A program made the translations under genes and the position numbers. Source: CAVZOY01 sp963777095 (lineage in GTDB: Bacteria; Actinomycetota; Actinomycetes; Mycobacteriales; Geodermatophilaceae). From it: DNA of 64,000 nt. Positions 53,375-60,879 of the stretch are shown here, piece by piece. The notes under the pieces were generated by a model. The model was not told the DNA's origin. It ran no database searches and saw only the letters and a program-made list of their open reading frames with translations. The DNA lies in NCBI GenBank assembly GCA_963777095.1, contig CAVZOY010000006.1:1302001-1366000 (forward strand), read 5' to 3'. Positions within the stretch are counted from its first letter, which is position 1. Each line of letters starts with the position of its first letter.

Positions 53375-54153
53375 TTGCGAATAACCGCAATCGTCAACTC
53401 AAAAGGCGGTACCGGCAAGACGACGACGGCTGTGAACCTTGCAACGTTGGCGGCCTGGCCGGCCACCGGGTGCTGCTCGTCGACCTGGATAAGCAGGGCT
53501 CGGCCACGCAGTGGCTCGATCACTCGCCGGACAACGACGACCTGATGACCGCCCTGATCAGTGGGGCTTCCCTTGATCCTCTCGTCGTCTCGACGCCAGT
53601 TGAGGGGCTCGACCTCGTCCCGGCCTCGATCACGCTTGCTCAGACCGAACGCCTCACTATCGAGCCTGGCCATCAGTTCTCGCTGCGAGACTGTCTCGCC
53701 AAGACGACACCGAGGGACTGGGTCTTCCTCGATGCTCCAGGTGACCTGGGACCGCTGACGATCACGGCACTGGCCACGGCGACAGACGTGCTCGTGCCAG
53801 TGCCGGCGGGTGCCTTGGAACTCGATGAGGTTCCCAAGGTGCGGGCAACCATCGAGAAGGTCCGTGACCGGCTGAACCCTGGCCTGCGCATCGCTGGCGT
53901 GCTGCTCACTCAAGTCCGCATCTACGGCCGCCACGCAAGCGTGCTCAGCCGAGAGGTCGATGCTGAGCTGCGGGTGGACTTTTCCGAAGGAGATGTCCTC
54001 GACGCCGTGATCCGAGACGACAACCGCTTCAGGGAGGCCCCCGCTTGGCGCAAGCCCATGGCGCTCTTCGATCCTGACGGCAAGGGCGACAGGGACTACC
54101 AGGCCGTTCTCGCCGAACTGATCAGTCGGGAGGCCGCCAATGTCCCCGCGTAA
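53375..54153 (+). CDS. parA: ParA-family partition ATPase, frame broken once
   Basis: The TTG at 53375, after GAAAGG, opens a frame with the deviant Walker A motif VNSKGGTGKTTTAVNLATLA. A missing C near 53450 (gcggcctggcc) shifts the frame; the rest reads HRVLLVDLDKQGSATQWLDH, DWVFLDAPGDLGPLT and ALELDEVPKVRATIEKV, giving 259 aa when repaired. This is the small plasmid-type ParA without an N-terminal DNA-binding domain. It would move iteron-bound complexes over the nucleoid. The partner gene overlaps its end by 14 bases. Confidence 0.85.
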
Positions 54154-54664
54154 CGCGCTCCCCCCTAAGGGCTCAGGCATCGTCCGGCCGATGGACCGGA
54201 CTCTCGACTCGCTCACCGAGACCGAGCTGCCCGCTCCAGGTACCTCAGTTACCCGAGGCACCGGAGGTATCTCGGGTGCCCGAACAGCTGGTACCTCAGG
54301 AACCTCAGACAACCGAGGTACTTCAGGCACCCGGGTTACCGCGGACACCTCAAGTACCCCAGACACCTCGACGGAGCGAAAGCCGATGCCGAGGCAGCAC
54401 GTGAAGTTGCGAAGCGACCTGGCTGACGAGGTGCGAGCGGCCGTGTGGTTCCTGTCCGAGCGGGGGCGGCCCCGGGTTCAGCTCGGCGAGCTGCTGGACG
54501 AGGCAGTGGAGGAGTGGCTGAGCTACAGCCAAGAAGCTGCACAACGGTGGCCAGGACTTCCCTGCCCGAGGGCGGCTCCGCTGAGGGCGCCAGCGGCGCG
54601 CCAAGCGTCGGTGGGCAGACGTCTCGCTTCGCGTCTCACCGTGCTGCCAAACTGGCGCCGATGA
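54140..54664 (+). CDS. Ribbon-helix-helix centromere-binding protein with iteron-encoded repeat region
   Basis: 174 aa as read. Residues 34-77 are a run of Gly-Thr-Ser-like tripeptides encoded by fourteen 9-bp repeats. Residues 83-128 (RQHVKLRSDLADEVRAAVWF, QLGELLDEAVEEWL) fit a ribbon-helix-helix dimer, the fold of many small ParB-type partners of ParA. The Arg/Pro-rich tail after residue 135 may be out of frame: another frame there reads just as plausibly into the next gene. Starts inside the end of parA, so the two are coupled. The DNA-binding assignment is inferred from fold and context. Confidence 0.72.
   Translation: MSPRNALPPKGSGIVRPMDRTLDSLTETELPAPGTSVTRGTGGISGARTAGTSGTSDNRGTSGTRVTADTSSTPDTSTERKPMPRQHVKLRSDLADEVRAAVWFLSERGRPRVQLGELLDEAVEEWLSYSQEAAQRWPGLPCPRAAPLRAPAARQASVGRRLASRLTVLPNWRR
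54239..54370 (+). repeat. Iteron cluster 2: fourteen 9-bp repeats inside a coding region
   Basis: Five repeats (54239-54283), a 6-base break, then nine more (54290-54370). Typical units are ggtacctca, gttacccga, ggtgcccga, ggaacctca, gacacctca. Consensus approximately GGTACCTCA with variation at positions 2, 3, 7 and 8. The repeat period is three codons, so every unit is read in the same phase as a G/V/D-T-S/R tripeptide. Confidence 0.9.
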
Positions 54665-55346
54665 CCACCACAGTCCTGGACCGCGAGATGTACACCGAAG
54701 CAGAGGCGGCGCGCCTGCTGCGGGTTTCGCCGTCGACGCTTCACTACTGGCTCGAAGGCGGCGAGCGGCGCAACAAGACCTACCAGCCGATCATCCGGCT
54801 GAGCCCCGTGGCGGTCACGCTGATGTCACCTGGGCTGAGTTCGTCGAAGCCGGTCTCCTGAAGGCCTATCGCCGCGATGCCAACGTGCCGATGCGAGAGC
54901 TGCGGACCTTCGTCGAGGTGCTTCGTCAGCGACTCGACGTGCCGTATCCATTGGCTCATCAGCGGCCGTTTGTTACAAGCGGTCGAGCGCTGGTGATGGA
55001 GGCTCAGAAGCAAGCTGACCTCGCTGGTGACTGGTGGCTGGTCGGCGAGGCAAGCGGCCAGCTGGCTTTGCTGCCCGCGGCGGATGCCTTCTATCGCAGC
55101 GTCATCTGGGACAACGACGTCGCCGGGGGCTGGCGCATAGCGGGGGAGGAGTCGCCCGTTGTCGTCGATCCCGATGTGCGCTTTGGCCGTCCGAACGTTG
55201 GCGGCGTGAGCACGGAAGTCATCTGGGAGCACAACCGGGCCGGCGAGAGCGACGACGAGATCGCCGAGGACTTCGGCCTCAGTCAAGCTGACGTGTGGTG
55301 GGCGCTGTCATACGAGCAAGCCAGCCGGGCTAAACGAGCGGCCTGA
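54661..55346 (+). CDS. DUF433 antitoxin with N-terminal helix-turn-helix, frame broken once
   Basis: ATG at 54661. The N-terminus EMYTEAEAARLLRVSPSTLH is a MerR/excisionase-like helix-turn-helix. Near 54802 one C is missing (gagccccgtgg); adding it gives SPRGGHADVTWAEFVEAGLL and a 228-aa product. The C-terminus VSTEVIWEHNRAGESDDEIA and DFGLSQADVWWALSYE is the DUF433 domain, found in antitoxins of PIN-like toxins. The toxin gene begins four bases after its stop. It should neutralise the toxin and repress the pair. Confidence 0.8.
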
Positions 55347-55349
55347 CCT

Positions 55350-55793
55350 GTGCCGCCTCGCCCGGCGCACGTCCGGTTCTACTTCGACGAGGACGTGTTA
55401 GGCCTGGCCAAGGTTGTTGCAGCGCTGCGCCCCGAGATCACCTACCCAGGAGATCCTGGAGCCGAGCTCCACAAGCGGGTGCGCCCTCCCTGCGTACTCA
55501 GCTACACAGGCGCCAAGGACCCTCACTGGATCCCCATCGTTGCTGAGCAGGGCTGGCTGATCGTTACCCGCGACTGGGCCATCCAGCGTCGACGTGCCGA
55601 AGTGGCCGCAGGGCGAGAGAACGGCGCACGCATGGTCGCCCTTGCCGGCGCTGACGCCATCGGCAAGTGGGACCAGCTCGAAGTGCTGATGGTCAACTGG
55701 CGTCGCATCCAGGCTTGGGCTGACCAGCCTGGCCCCTTCATCTACAGCGTGACTCGTACAGGATCTCCCCGGGAGATCCTCTCGACTGACTGA
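55350..55793 (+). CDS. PIN-like (VapC45-type) toxin
   Basis: 147 aa. The N-terminal acidic cluster VRFYFDEDVLGLAKVVAAL, then GWLIVTRDWAIQRRRAEVAA, matches the PIN-like nuclease domain of the VapC45/DUF5615 type, with Asp13, Asp15 and the Asp of TRDW as probable metal ligands. Preceded by its DUF433 antitoxin. GTG start at 55350. The last codons overlap an inverted repeat, and the stop codon is followed at once by iteron cluster 3. Expected to cleave RNA when free. Confidence 0.8.
   Translation: MPPRPAHVRFYFDEDVLGLAKVVAALRPEITYPGDPGAELHKRVRPPCVLSYTGAKDPHWIPIVAEQGWLIVTRDWAIQRRRAEVAAGRENGARMVALAGADAIGKWDQLEVLMVNWRRIQAWADQPGPFIYSVTRTGSPREILSTD
55760..55780 (+). terminator. Inverted repeat at the end of the toxin gene
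   Basis: Ten-base perfect arms AGGATCTCCC / GGGAGATCCT with one base between. It lies within the last codons of the toxin gene; a one-base loop cannot form as such, so protein binding or a slightly opened hairpin is more likely than a simple terminator. Confidence 0.4.
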
Positions 55794-55838
55794 GGTACCC
55801 GAGGTGTCTCAGGTACCTGAGGTGTCAGCGGTGCCTGG
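55794..55838 (+). repeat. Iteron cluster 3 (five 9-bp repeats)
   Basis: Units ggtacccga, ggtgtctca, ggtacctga, ggtgtcagc, ggtgcctgg follow the toxin stop codon with no gap. Same length and consensus as clusters 1 and 2, so all three are probably bound by one protein. Confidence 0.82.
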
Positions 55839-55956
55839 CTCGGACGCGGCGAAGTGGGCAGCGAGACGAGTCATCTTGGTCGGATACGCGGCCTGGAGTT
55901 GACCCGCTTCGGTGGACACCCTGATCTTGGGCATCTAGCGCGAGGAAGGGGTCCTG

Positions 55957-56166
55957 ATGGGCCGAGCGAGCAAGTTCTCGCCGGAGTTCCGGGAGCAGGC
56001 CGTAGAGCTGGTGAAAGCGACCGGTAAGACGATCGCCGAGGTCGCTCGTGACCTGCAGATCAACGACACGACGCTGGGCAACTGGGTGAAGGCAGACCGC
56101 GCTGAGCGGGGTGAGCCCGACGAGCAGCGGACTGCTGCGCTGACGGCGCCGAGCGCGCTGAGTTGA
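55957..56166 (+). CDS. IS3-family transposase OrfA (helix-turn-helix)
   Basis: 69 codons. RASKFSPEFREQAVELVKAT then IAEVARDLQINDTTLGNWVK is the IS3 OrfA helix-turn-helix. The frame stops before the usual leucine zipper, whose remains (LSRLRRENAKLK, EILKKAAAFF) follow in other frames at 56162-56230. Confidence 0.82.
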   Translation: MGRASKFSPEFREQAVELVKATGKTIAEVARDLQINDTTLGNWVKADRAERGEPDEQRTAALTAPSALS

Positions 56167-56253
56167 GCCGGCTGCGCCGGGAGAACGCCAAGCTCAAGAG
56201 GAGCGGGAGATCCTGAAAAAAGCGGCGGCCTTCTTCGTGACGGAGTCGACGAG

Positions 56254-57056
56254 GTGACGCGGTTCGCCTTCATCGACGCGGGAGAAGGCGCACCACGACG
56301 TCGCCGCGCTGTGCCGGCTGCTGGAGTGTCAGCCGCTCGGGCTACTACGCCTGGCTGTCCCGACCGGCCCTCGGGCGCGGGCGGTCGCCGACGAGGTGCT
56401 GACCGAGCCAGATCCGCACAGCGTTCAACGACAACCGCAGGCTCTACGGCGCGCCGCGGATCCACGCCGAGCTCGCCGACGCCGGCGTGCACGTCGGACG
56501 CAAGCGGATCGCCCGGCTGATGCGTGCAGCCAAGATCGTCGGCTGTCACCGGCGCAAGCGGTCGTTCTCGATCACCCGGCAGGATCCGCGAGGCGGAGGC
56601 GGCGCCGGACCGGGTGGACCGCAAGTTCGTCGCGAGCGCGCCGAACCAGCTGTGGGTGGCCGACGTGACCTACGTGCCGACCGTGCAGGGCTGGCTCTAC
56701 CTGGCCTGCGTCACCGACGTGCTGAGCCGGATGGTGATCGGCTGGTCGATGGCCTCCCACGCAGACCGACCTGGTCGTCGACGCGGTGACCATGGCGATC
56801 ACGCCGCGGCGGCCAAGTGCCCGGCGTGATCCACCACTGCGACCCGGCGGGGAGTCGCCATCCGCTCTGAAGGGAGCTGCGCTGTTCGGTGGTGGCCCGC
56901 AGCGCATCGTGGACTGGACAACGCCCTGGCCGAGAGCGTGTTCGCCACCCTGGAGTGCGAGCTGTTCGACCAGCAGCCCGGCGGCCGCTTCGCCACCCGG
57001 CGCGAGGCCCGCCTCGCCGTCTTCGACTACCTCGAGAGGTTCTAGAACCCACGCCG
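56254..57056 (+). pseudogene. IS3-family transposase OrfB, several frame breaks
   Basis: Pieces in three frames add up to an rve/DDE transposase: TRFAFIDA; HHDVAALCRLLE; RSGYYAWLSRP; YGAPRIHAELADAGVHVGRK; RFVASAP-type KFVASAPNQLWVADVTYVPT (first Asp); CVTDVLSRMVIGWSMASH; VIHHCD (second Asp, but the following GSQYAS is scrambled); DNALAESVFATLECELFDQQ (Glu); VFDYLERF. At least five shifts and a damaged segment near 56840-56900 make it inactive as read. Some shifts could be sequence errors. Confidence 0.75.
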
Positions 57057-57258
57057 GCGGCACTCGGCCCTCGGCCAGATCGCCCGGCCGCGTTGAAGCA
57101 CGGCACACTCTCACCACCGCGGCCTGAGCCTCAGACCCGCATCACGAGGTGTCGCAGCGGGGCCGGCAACGCGATGGTGACGGCCGGCGCGGGACTTCGG
57201 CTGCACGAACACCAAGCCCTGACCGGGCTGCCGCTGTAGGGCCTGCCGAACGGTCAGC

Positions 57259-57708
57259 GTGCCCGCCTCGAAGCGCGCCGAGGATGAGATGCGGAGCTAC
57301 AGCAGCGACCCCCGGCAATGGTCAGCGTTCGAGTCGCTCGACAAGCAGGGAAAGCGGCACCTCAACATCAACCCTGGGCATTTCGACAAGCTGGAACGTC
57401 TACAGCAGAACGTCAAGAACAGGCATGCCGAGCTGCGTTCGCTGCGTGCGGCATTCGTCGCGGAGTCGGGCGTGCAGTTCGGGAACGCGACGACGGAGGG
57501 GTTCTGCAAGCAGTCGATCGAGAGCTTCAACCTGCTCGGCAGCCACGAGCCCGCACCTTCGTGTCACGTCCGTTCCGCGACCGGCGGCGCGCACGGCGGA
57601 CGGCGTGACGCCGGTCAGGCCTGTCGCCCGGGCGCGGCGTCAGGCACCCCCGCAGCAGAAGCAGCCGTGAGGAGTTGGAGGCCGCACGACTGCGAACCGA
57701 GGCGATGA
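57259..57708 (+). CDS. Hypothetical protein, element cargo
   Basis: 149 codons as read. The first 95 (SSDPRQWSAFESLDKQGKRH, FDKLERLQQNVKNRHAELRS) look like real protein; the later part is Arg/Gly/Ala-rich and another frame there is as plausible (RTFVSRPFRDRRRARRTA), so a frameshift near 57545 is likely. No domain recognised. Confidence 0.45.
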   Translation: MPASKRAEDEMRSYSSDPRQWSAFESLDKQGKRHLNINPGHFDKLERLQQNVKNRHAELRSLRAAFVAESGVQFGNATTEGFCKQSIESFNLLGSHEPAPSCHVRSATGGAHGGRRDAGQACRPGAASGTPAAEAAVRSWRPHDCEPRR

Positions 57709-57929
57709 CCGGCAGCTTCGAGCGCCGCGACGGTGGTGCCGTCCTCATGCTGCGACACGAGCGGCGCGACGTCGACGCCATCGACGAGATCGTCCGCTCC
57801 GACGGCTGGTCGGCGGTGCTCTGCCGCATCCTGCGCGACGATCCCGTGCTGCTGGCCGCGCTGCGCCGCAACCCTCAGTGCCTCCAGGAGCTGCGAGCCG
57901 TCCTTGACCGGCTCACCGCGCAATGCTGA
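57705..57929 (+). CDS. Small hypothetical protein, element cargo
   Basis: 74 aa. MTGSFERRDGGAVLMLRHER and RSDGWSAVLCRILRDDPVLL show a beta-hairpin then helices. It may be the C-terminal part of the previous gene after a frame break. Its end overlaps the next start by seven bases. Confidence 0.45.
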   Translation: MTGSFERRDGGAVLMLRHERRDVDAIDEIVRSDGWSAVLCRILRDDPVLLAALRRNPQCLQELRAVLDRLTAQC

Positions 57930-58195
57930 CTCCGCGCGAGGTCGCGCTGGGACTGGCGAACCAGGCCCTCAGCCTCGGCCGGGGTTCCGTGCTCGGCGCC
58001 GACCCGGCCGAGGTCGCCGCCGCCCGGCTCGACGTCGTCCGCCGGGCGCAGCGGGCGCTCCGATCGGCAATCGGCACGCCGCGCATCCTGTTGAGTGAGG
58101 CGGACGACGCCACGTTGACCGCTGCCCTTGGGCAGATCAAGCAGATGGCCGGCGACCCTGAGGCCCGTGCCGCCCGCAGCGGGAAGGCGCCGTGA
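57923..58195 (+). CDS. Small hypothetical protein, element cargo
   Basis: 90 aa, mainly helical and Ala/Arg-rich (REVALGLANQALSLGRGSVL, AARLDVVRRAQRALRSAIG). No family recognised. ATG overlaps the end of the previous gene, so co-translated. Confidence 0.5.
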   Translation: MLTPREVALGLANQALSLGRGSVLGADPAEVAAARLDVVRRAQRALRSAIGTPRILLSEADDATLTAALGQIKQMAGDPEARAARSGKAP

Positions 58196-58312
58196 TGGCG
58201 GCCGTCGGCGAGGTGCTTAGGGCATTAAGCCTCTAATACCGACCCAGCCATAACGGATAGGGTCCCCGTACCCACGTGTGGAGATATTTGACCTTTTCCC
58301 TGAGGAGAAGCG

Positions 58313-58813
58313 ATGCCCTACGTCTCGTTGCGGTCCATGAACTTTCCCGATCGCTTCATCCGACACCAGAACTTCGAAGGGGAACTTCATCCCATTTCGA
58401 CCCAGCTCGACCGCGAGGACGCGACGTTCCTCGTGCCCGACGGTAATCTCGGCGATTCGCGACCGGTCGTTCTTCGCTCGGTCAACTTTCCCTTCCACGT
58501 CCTCCGACACCAAGGTTTCCGGATCAAACTGCACGAATACAATCCGCCTCTGGTGCCACCGCCAGGGTTGGGTGGCGGGCAAGAGACGCCGGAGCAGCGG
58601 CTCTTACGTGAAGATTCAACATTTATGGCGGTCCGTGGGAACGCGGACCAAGGTGGAGTTTCCTTCCGCTCCTTGAACTTCCCGGATCGGTTCATCCGTC
58701 ACAGGGACTTTCACTTGATGGTCGAGGTCGTCAACGACGATCTTTCCCGTCAGGACTCGACGTTCTTCTCAGTGCAACCCTTCGCTCCCCCGCCACCGAT
58801 CATCATCCAGTAG
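58313..58813 (+). CDS. Free-standing AbfB/CBM42-like beta-trefoil protein
   Basis: 166 aa. Three repeats of the AbfB type: SLRSMNFPDRFIRHQNFEG (about 5-23), VLRSVNFPFHVLRHQGFR (about 53-70) and FRSLNFPDRFIRHRDFHL (about 119-136), each with a DATF/DSTF strand (REDATFLV, REDSTFMA, RQDSTFFS). In arabinofuranosidases this trefoil binds arabinose side chains. Here there is no catalytic domain and no signal peptide. GAGGAGAAGCG precedes the ATG at 58313. Single transcription unit with its own AT-richer upstream region. Role as lectin, toxin-like cargo or surface protein is open. Confidence 0.78.
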   Translation: MPYVSLRSMNFPDRFIRHQNFEGELHPISTQLDREDATFLVPDGNLGDSRPVVLRSVNFPFHVLRHQGFRIKLHEYNPPLVPPPGLGGGQETPEQRLLREDSTFMAVRGNADQGGVSFRSLNFPDRFIRHRDFHLMVEVVNDDLSRQDSTFFSVQPFAPPPPIIIQ

Positions 58814-59430
58814 GTGATCCGGGCAAACCGCCTGCCCGTAAGTGGTCCCTTCGAGCGCGTTCTCCGCGCCCTACGTGGTCGACTGCTGGACCGTTGCGGT
58901 TAGCCACCGTCGGCTTTCCGACTTTCTATGCTCTCGAGGAGGGGCAGTAGTAGCGGGTTCCGCCACTGGCCCAGTACCTGTCGGAGCGTGCGACCTCTGT
59001 CCCGAATCGGTCACGACACGTCCCGCCTTCACGCGAGCGACGGTTAACCCAGGAGCGCGACGGGATACACTTGTCGAATGCATGTCCGACTGCTTGAGGC
59101 ACGCCGCTTCGACCCGCCGCGACCCCGACATTCACATAGCCTTCTTCTGCATGCGGCGTGATGACTAAGTGGGACTGCGTTAGGGCTGCACGAGGACTGA
59201 CCGATAGGTCGCCGCGCACAAGCGCCGTTAGCCGACTAGTGCAATCACCGCGAGTTCGAAACTCCAAGCCCGTTGCGGGATCCCACCACGTATTTGTACG
59301 GCAATGCTCGACAAACGCCGATGGTGACCACGCATACGGGCCGGCCGCAGCTGGAGCTGTCCGGGTTCACTTCGTCATCTGAGCTGCGACGATGTGCAAC
59401 CGCGGACAACCGCGGACCCCGCCCCCGGGA
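58814..59430. other. Gene-free stretch at the right end of the element
   Basis: About 620 bases with no reading frame I can support on either strand; codon composition and base content look random. No tRNA, repeat array or clear terminator seen apart from the attachment site that follows. Confidence 0.5.
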
Positions 59431-59474
59431 ACTTTCAATCCGCGGGTTGTGGGTTCGATCCCCACGGGGCCCAC
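59431..59474 (+). other. attR of the integrated element
   Basis: Direct repeat of tRNA-Lys bases 47486-47529 with one mismatch in the anticodon-loop part (C for T). It contains only the 3' part of a tRNA and cannot make one. It sets the right border; the chromosome resumes with the MmcQ/YjbR gene. Confidence 0.92.
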
Positions 59475-59672
59475 CAGCAGGCGTGTTGTCCTGGCTGAGC
59501 GCTATCAGGCGGTGCTGGCGGGGTCCGGCTATCCGGCTCCGAGCCGAGAGGCCGTGCCTCCGCACAGCGGCGAACACGACGACCGATGACTCCGGCCCGC
59601 CGTCGCGGTCGATCCTGTGTGCGCGACGGCGTGAAGACAGGCGGCCTGCGGAAATGACGGATCGGTTCTGAC

Positions 59673-60032
59673 ATGGCAGTGATCGACGACGTTCGGCCGC
59701 TGGGCGCCGAACTGGAGCGCTCGTACCCGGTGTACGTACACGGCAGATTGAAGTTCCGGGTCAAGCAGATCGTCTACGTGGCGTTCTCCCTGGACGAGAC
59801 CGTGATGGGCTTCGCGTTCCCCAAGGAGGAGCGGGAGGCGCTCGTCCTGAGCGAGCCGCACAAGTTCCAGATGCCGGCGGCGTCGGACATGCGCTTCAAC
59901 TGGGTCCACGCCGACCTCGCTGCACTGGACCCGACCGAGGCCCGCGAGCTCGTCGTCGACGCGTGGCGCATGGTCGTCCCCAAGAAGGTCTCCCGCGCCT
60001 ACGACCTCAGCCATCCCATCGGCCCGAGCTGA
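59673..60032 (+). CDS. MmcQ/YjbR family DNA-binding-like protein
   Basis: 119 aa, standard for the family. KQIVYVAFSLDETVMGFAFP, REALVLSEPHKFQMP, FNWVHADLAALDPTEARELV and DAWRMVVPKKV fit the double-wing fold. Function poorly known. First chromosomal gene after the element. Confidence 0.85.
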   Translation: MAVIDDVRPLGAELERSYPVYVHGRLKFRVKQIVYVAFSLDETVMGFAFPKEEREALVLSEPHKFQMPAASDMRFNWVHADLAALDPTEARELVVDAWRMVVPKKVSRAYDLSHPIGPS

Positions 60033-60121
60033 GCCCCCGGCTATCACCCCCGGAGAGGGGATCGAACGTCGCACGGCGTGTATCGATTGACAATCGATAG
60101 GTACCACGTGAGAGTCGATGC

Positions 60122-60616
60122 ATGTCGCGCATCCGCCGGGTCGTGCTCCCGCTCCGCGTCCTGCTCGTGCTGGTCTTCCTCGCTCTCGTGGCGGCCCAGA
60201 TCTGGGCCCTGCCCGAGCTGGTGCCCGACATCGCCGACCCGTCGCTGGAGCAGTCGTTCATGACGTGGGCGATGCTGACGGCCCTGGTGCTCGGCCTGGT
60301 GTGCGTGCAGGTGGTCGTCGTGTGCACCTGGCAGCTGCTGACCCTGGTCGCGACCGACCGCATCTTCAGCCAGAGCTCGATGCCGTGGGTCAACGCCATC
60401 GTGGCCGCGACGGTCGCCGGCTGGCTGATGCTCCTGGGCGCCTTCGTCTGCGCCTACTACTTCATCGTCGACGAGGTCAGCGACGACGCGGTGCTGCCCG
60501 CCCTCCTCCTGGTGCTGCTGCTGGTCGGCGCGGTGGTCGGCCTGCTGATGGTCGTCATGCGCGCCCTGCTCCGGCAGGCGACGACGCTGCGCACCGACAT
60601 GGAAGCGGTCATCTGA
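60122..60616 (+). CDS. DUF2975 membrane protein
   Basis: 164 aa with four membrane helices (VLLVLVFLALVAAQIWALPE, WAMLTALVLGLVCVQVVVVC, AATVAGWLMLLGAFVCAYYF, LLLVLLLVGAVVGLLMVVM). DUF2975 proteins are regularly followed by a small XRE regulator, as here: the stop codon ends at 60616, the first base of the next ATG. Confidence 0.88.
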   Translation: MSRIRRVVLPLRVLLVLVFLALVAAQIWALPELVPDIADPSLEQSFMTWAMLTALVLGLVCVQVVVVCTWQLLTLVATDRIFSQSSMPWVNAIVAATVAGWLMLLGAFVCAYYFIVDEVSDDAVLPALLLVLLLVGAVVGLLMVVMRALLRQATTLRTDMEAVI

Positions 60617-60879
60617 TGCCGATCGTCGTCCGCATCGACGTCGAACTGGCGAAGCGCAAGATGAGCGTCGGCGAGTTCGCCGACCTCGTCGGGCTCACGC
60701 CGGCGAACGTGGCGGTGCTCAAGAACGGCCGCGCCAAGGCGGTCCGCTTCAGCACCCTGGAGGCGATGTGCCGGGTGCTCGGCTGCCAGCCGGGTGACCT
60801 GCTCGAGTGGGTGGACGACGACGAGCTCTCGGCGCACGCCGTCTCCGCGGCCGGCCGGCCGAACGACGCGAACCGGTGA
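60616..60879 (+). CDS. XRE/Cro-type helix-turn-helix regulator (YozG-like)
   Basis: 87 aa. RIDVELAKRKMSVGEFADLV, LTPANVAVLKNGRAKAVRFS and LEAMCRVLGCQPGDLLEW are the compact Cro/C1 domain of the YozG type. Coupled to the DUF2975 gene before it and, through a GTGA overlap, to the flavoprotein gene after it. It probably regulates this small operon. Confidence 0.9.
   Translation: MPIVVRIDVELAKRKMSVGEFADLVGLTPANVAVLKNGRAKAVRFSTLEAMCRVLGCQPGDLLEWVDDDELSAHAVSAAGRPNDANR

Larger units (their letters stand above)
55900..57168 (+). mobile_element. IS3-type insertion sequence, decayed
   Basis: About 1.27 kb, fitting an IS3-family element. Left end candidate TGACCCGCTTCGGTGGACACC (55900-55920); the right end near 57148-57168 keeps only the inner GGTGTC and a partial match, so the ends are uncertain. 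It contains orfA and a badly broken orfB. It lies within the integrated element, between iteron cluster 3 and cargo genes. Confidence 0.6.

Noticed and set aside
54239..54370. CRISPR-like repeats
   Set aside because: Units are 9 bp with no spacers and vary in sequence; no cas genes. They are iterons.
59431..59474. A second tRNA-Lys gene
   Set aside because: Only the 3' part is present; no D arm or acceptor 5' strand lies upstream.
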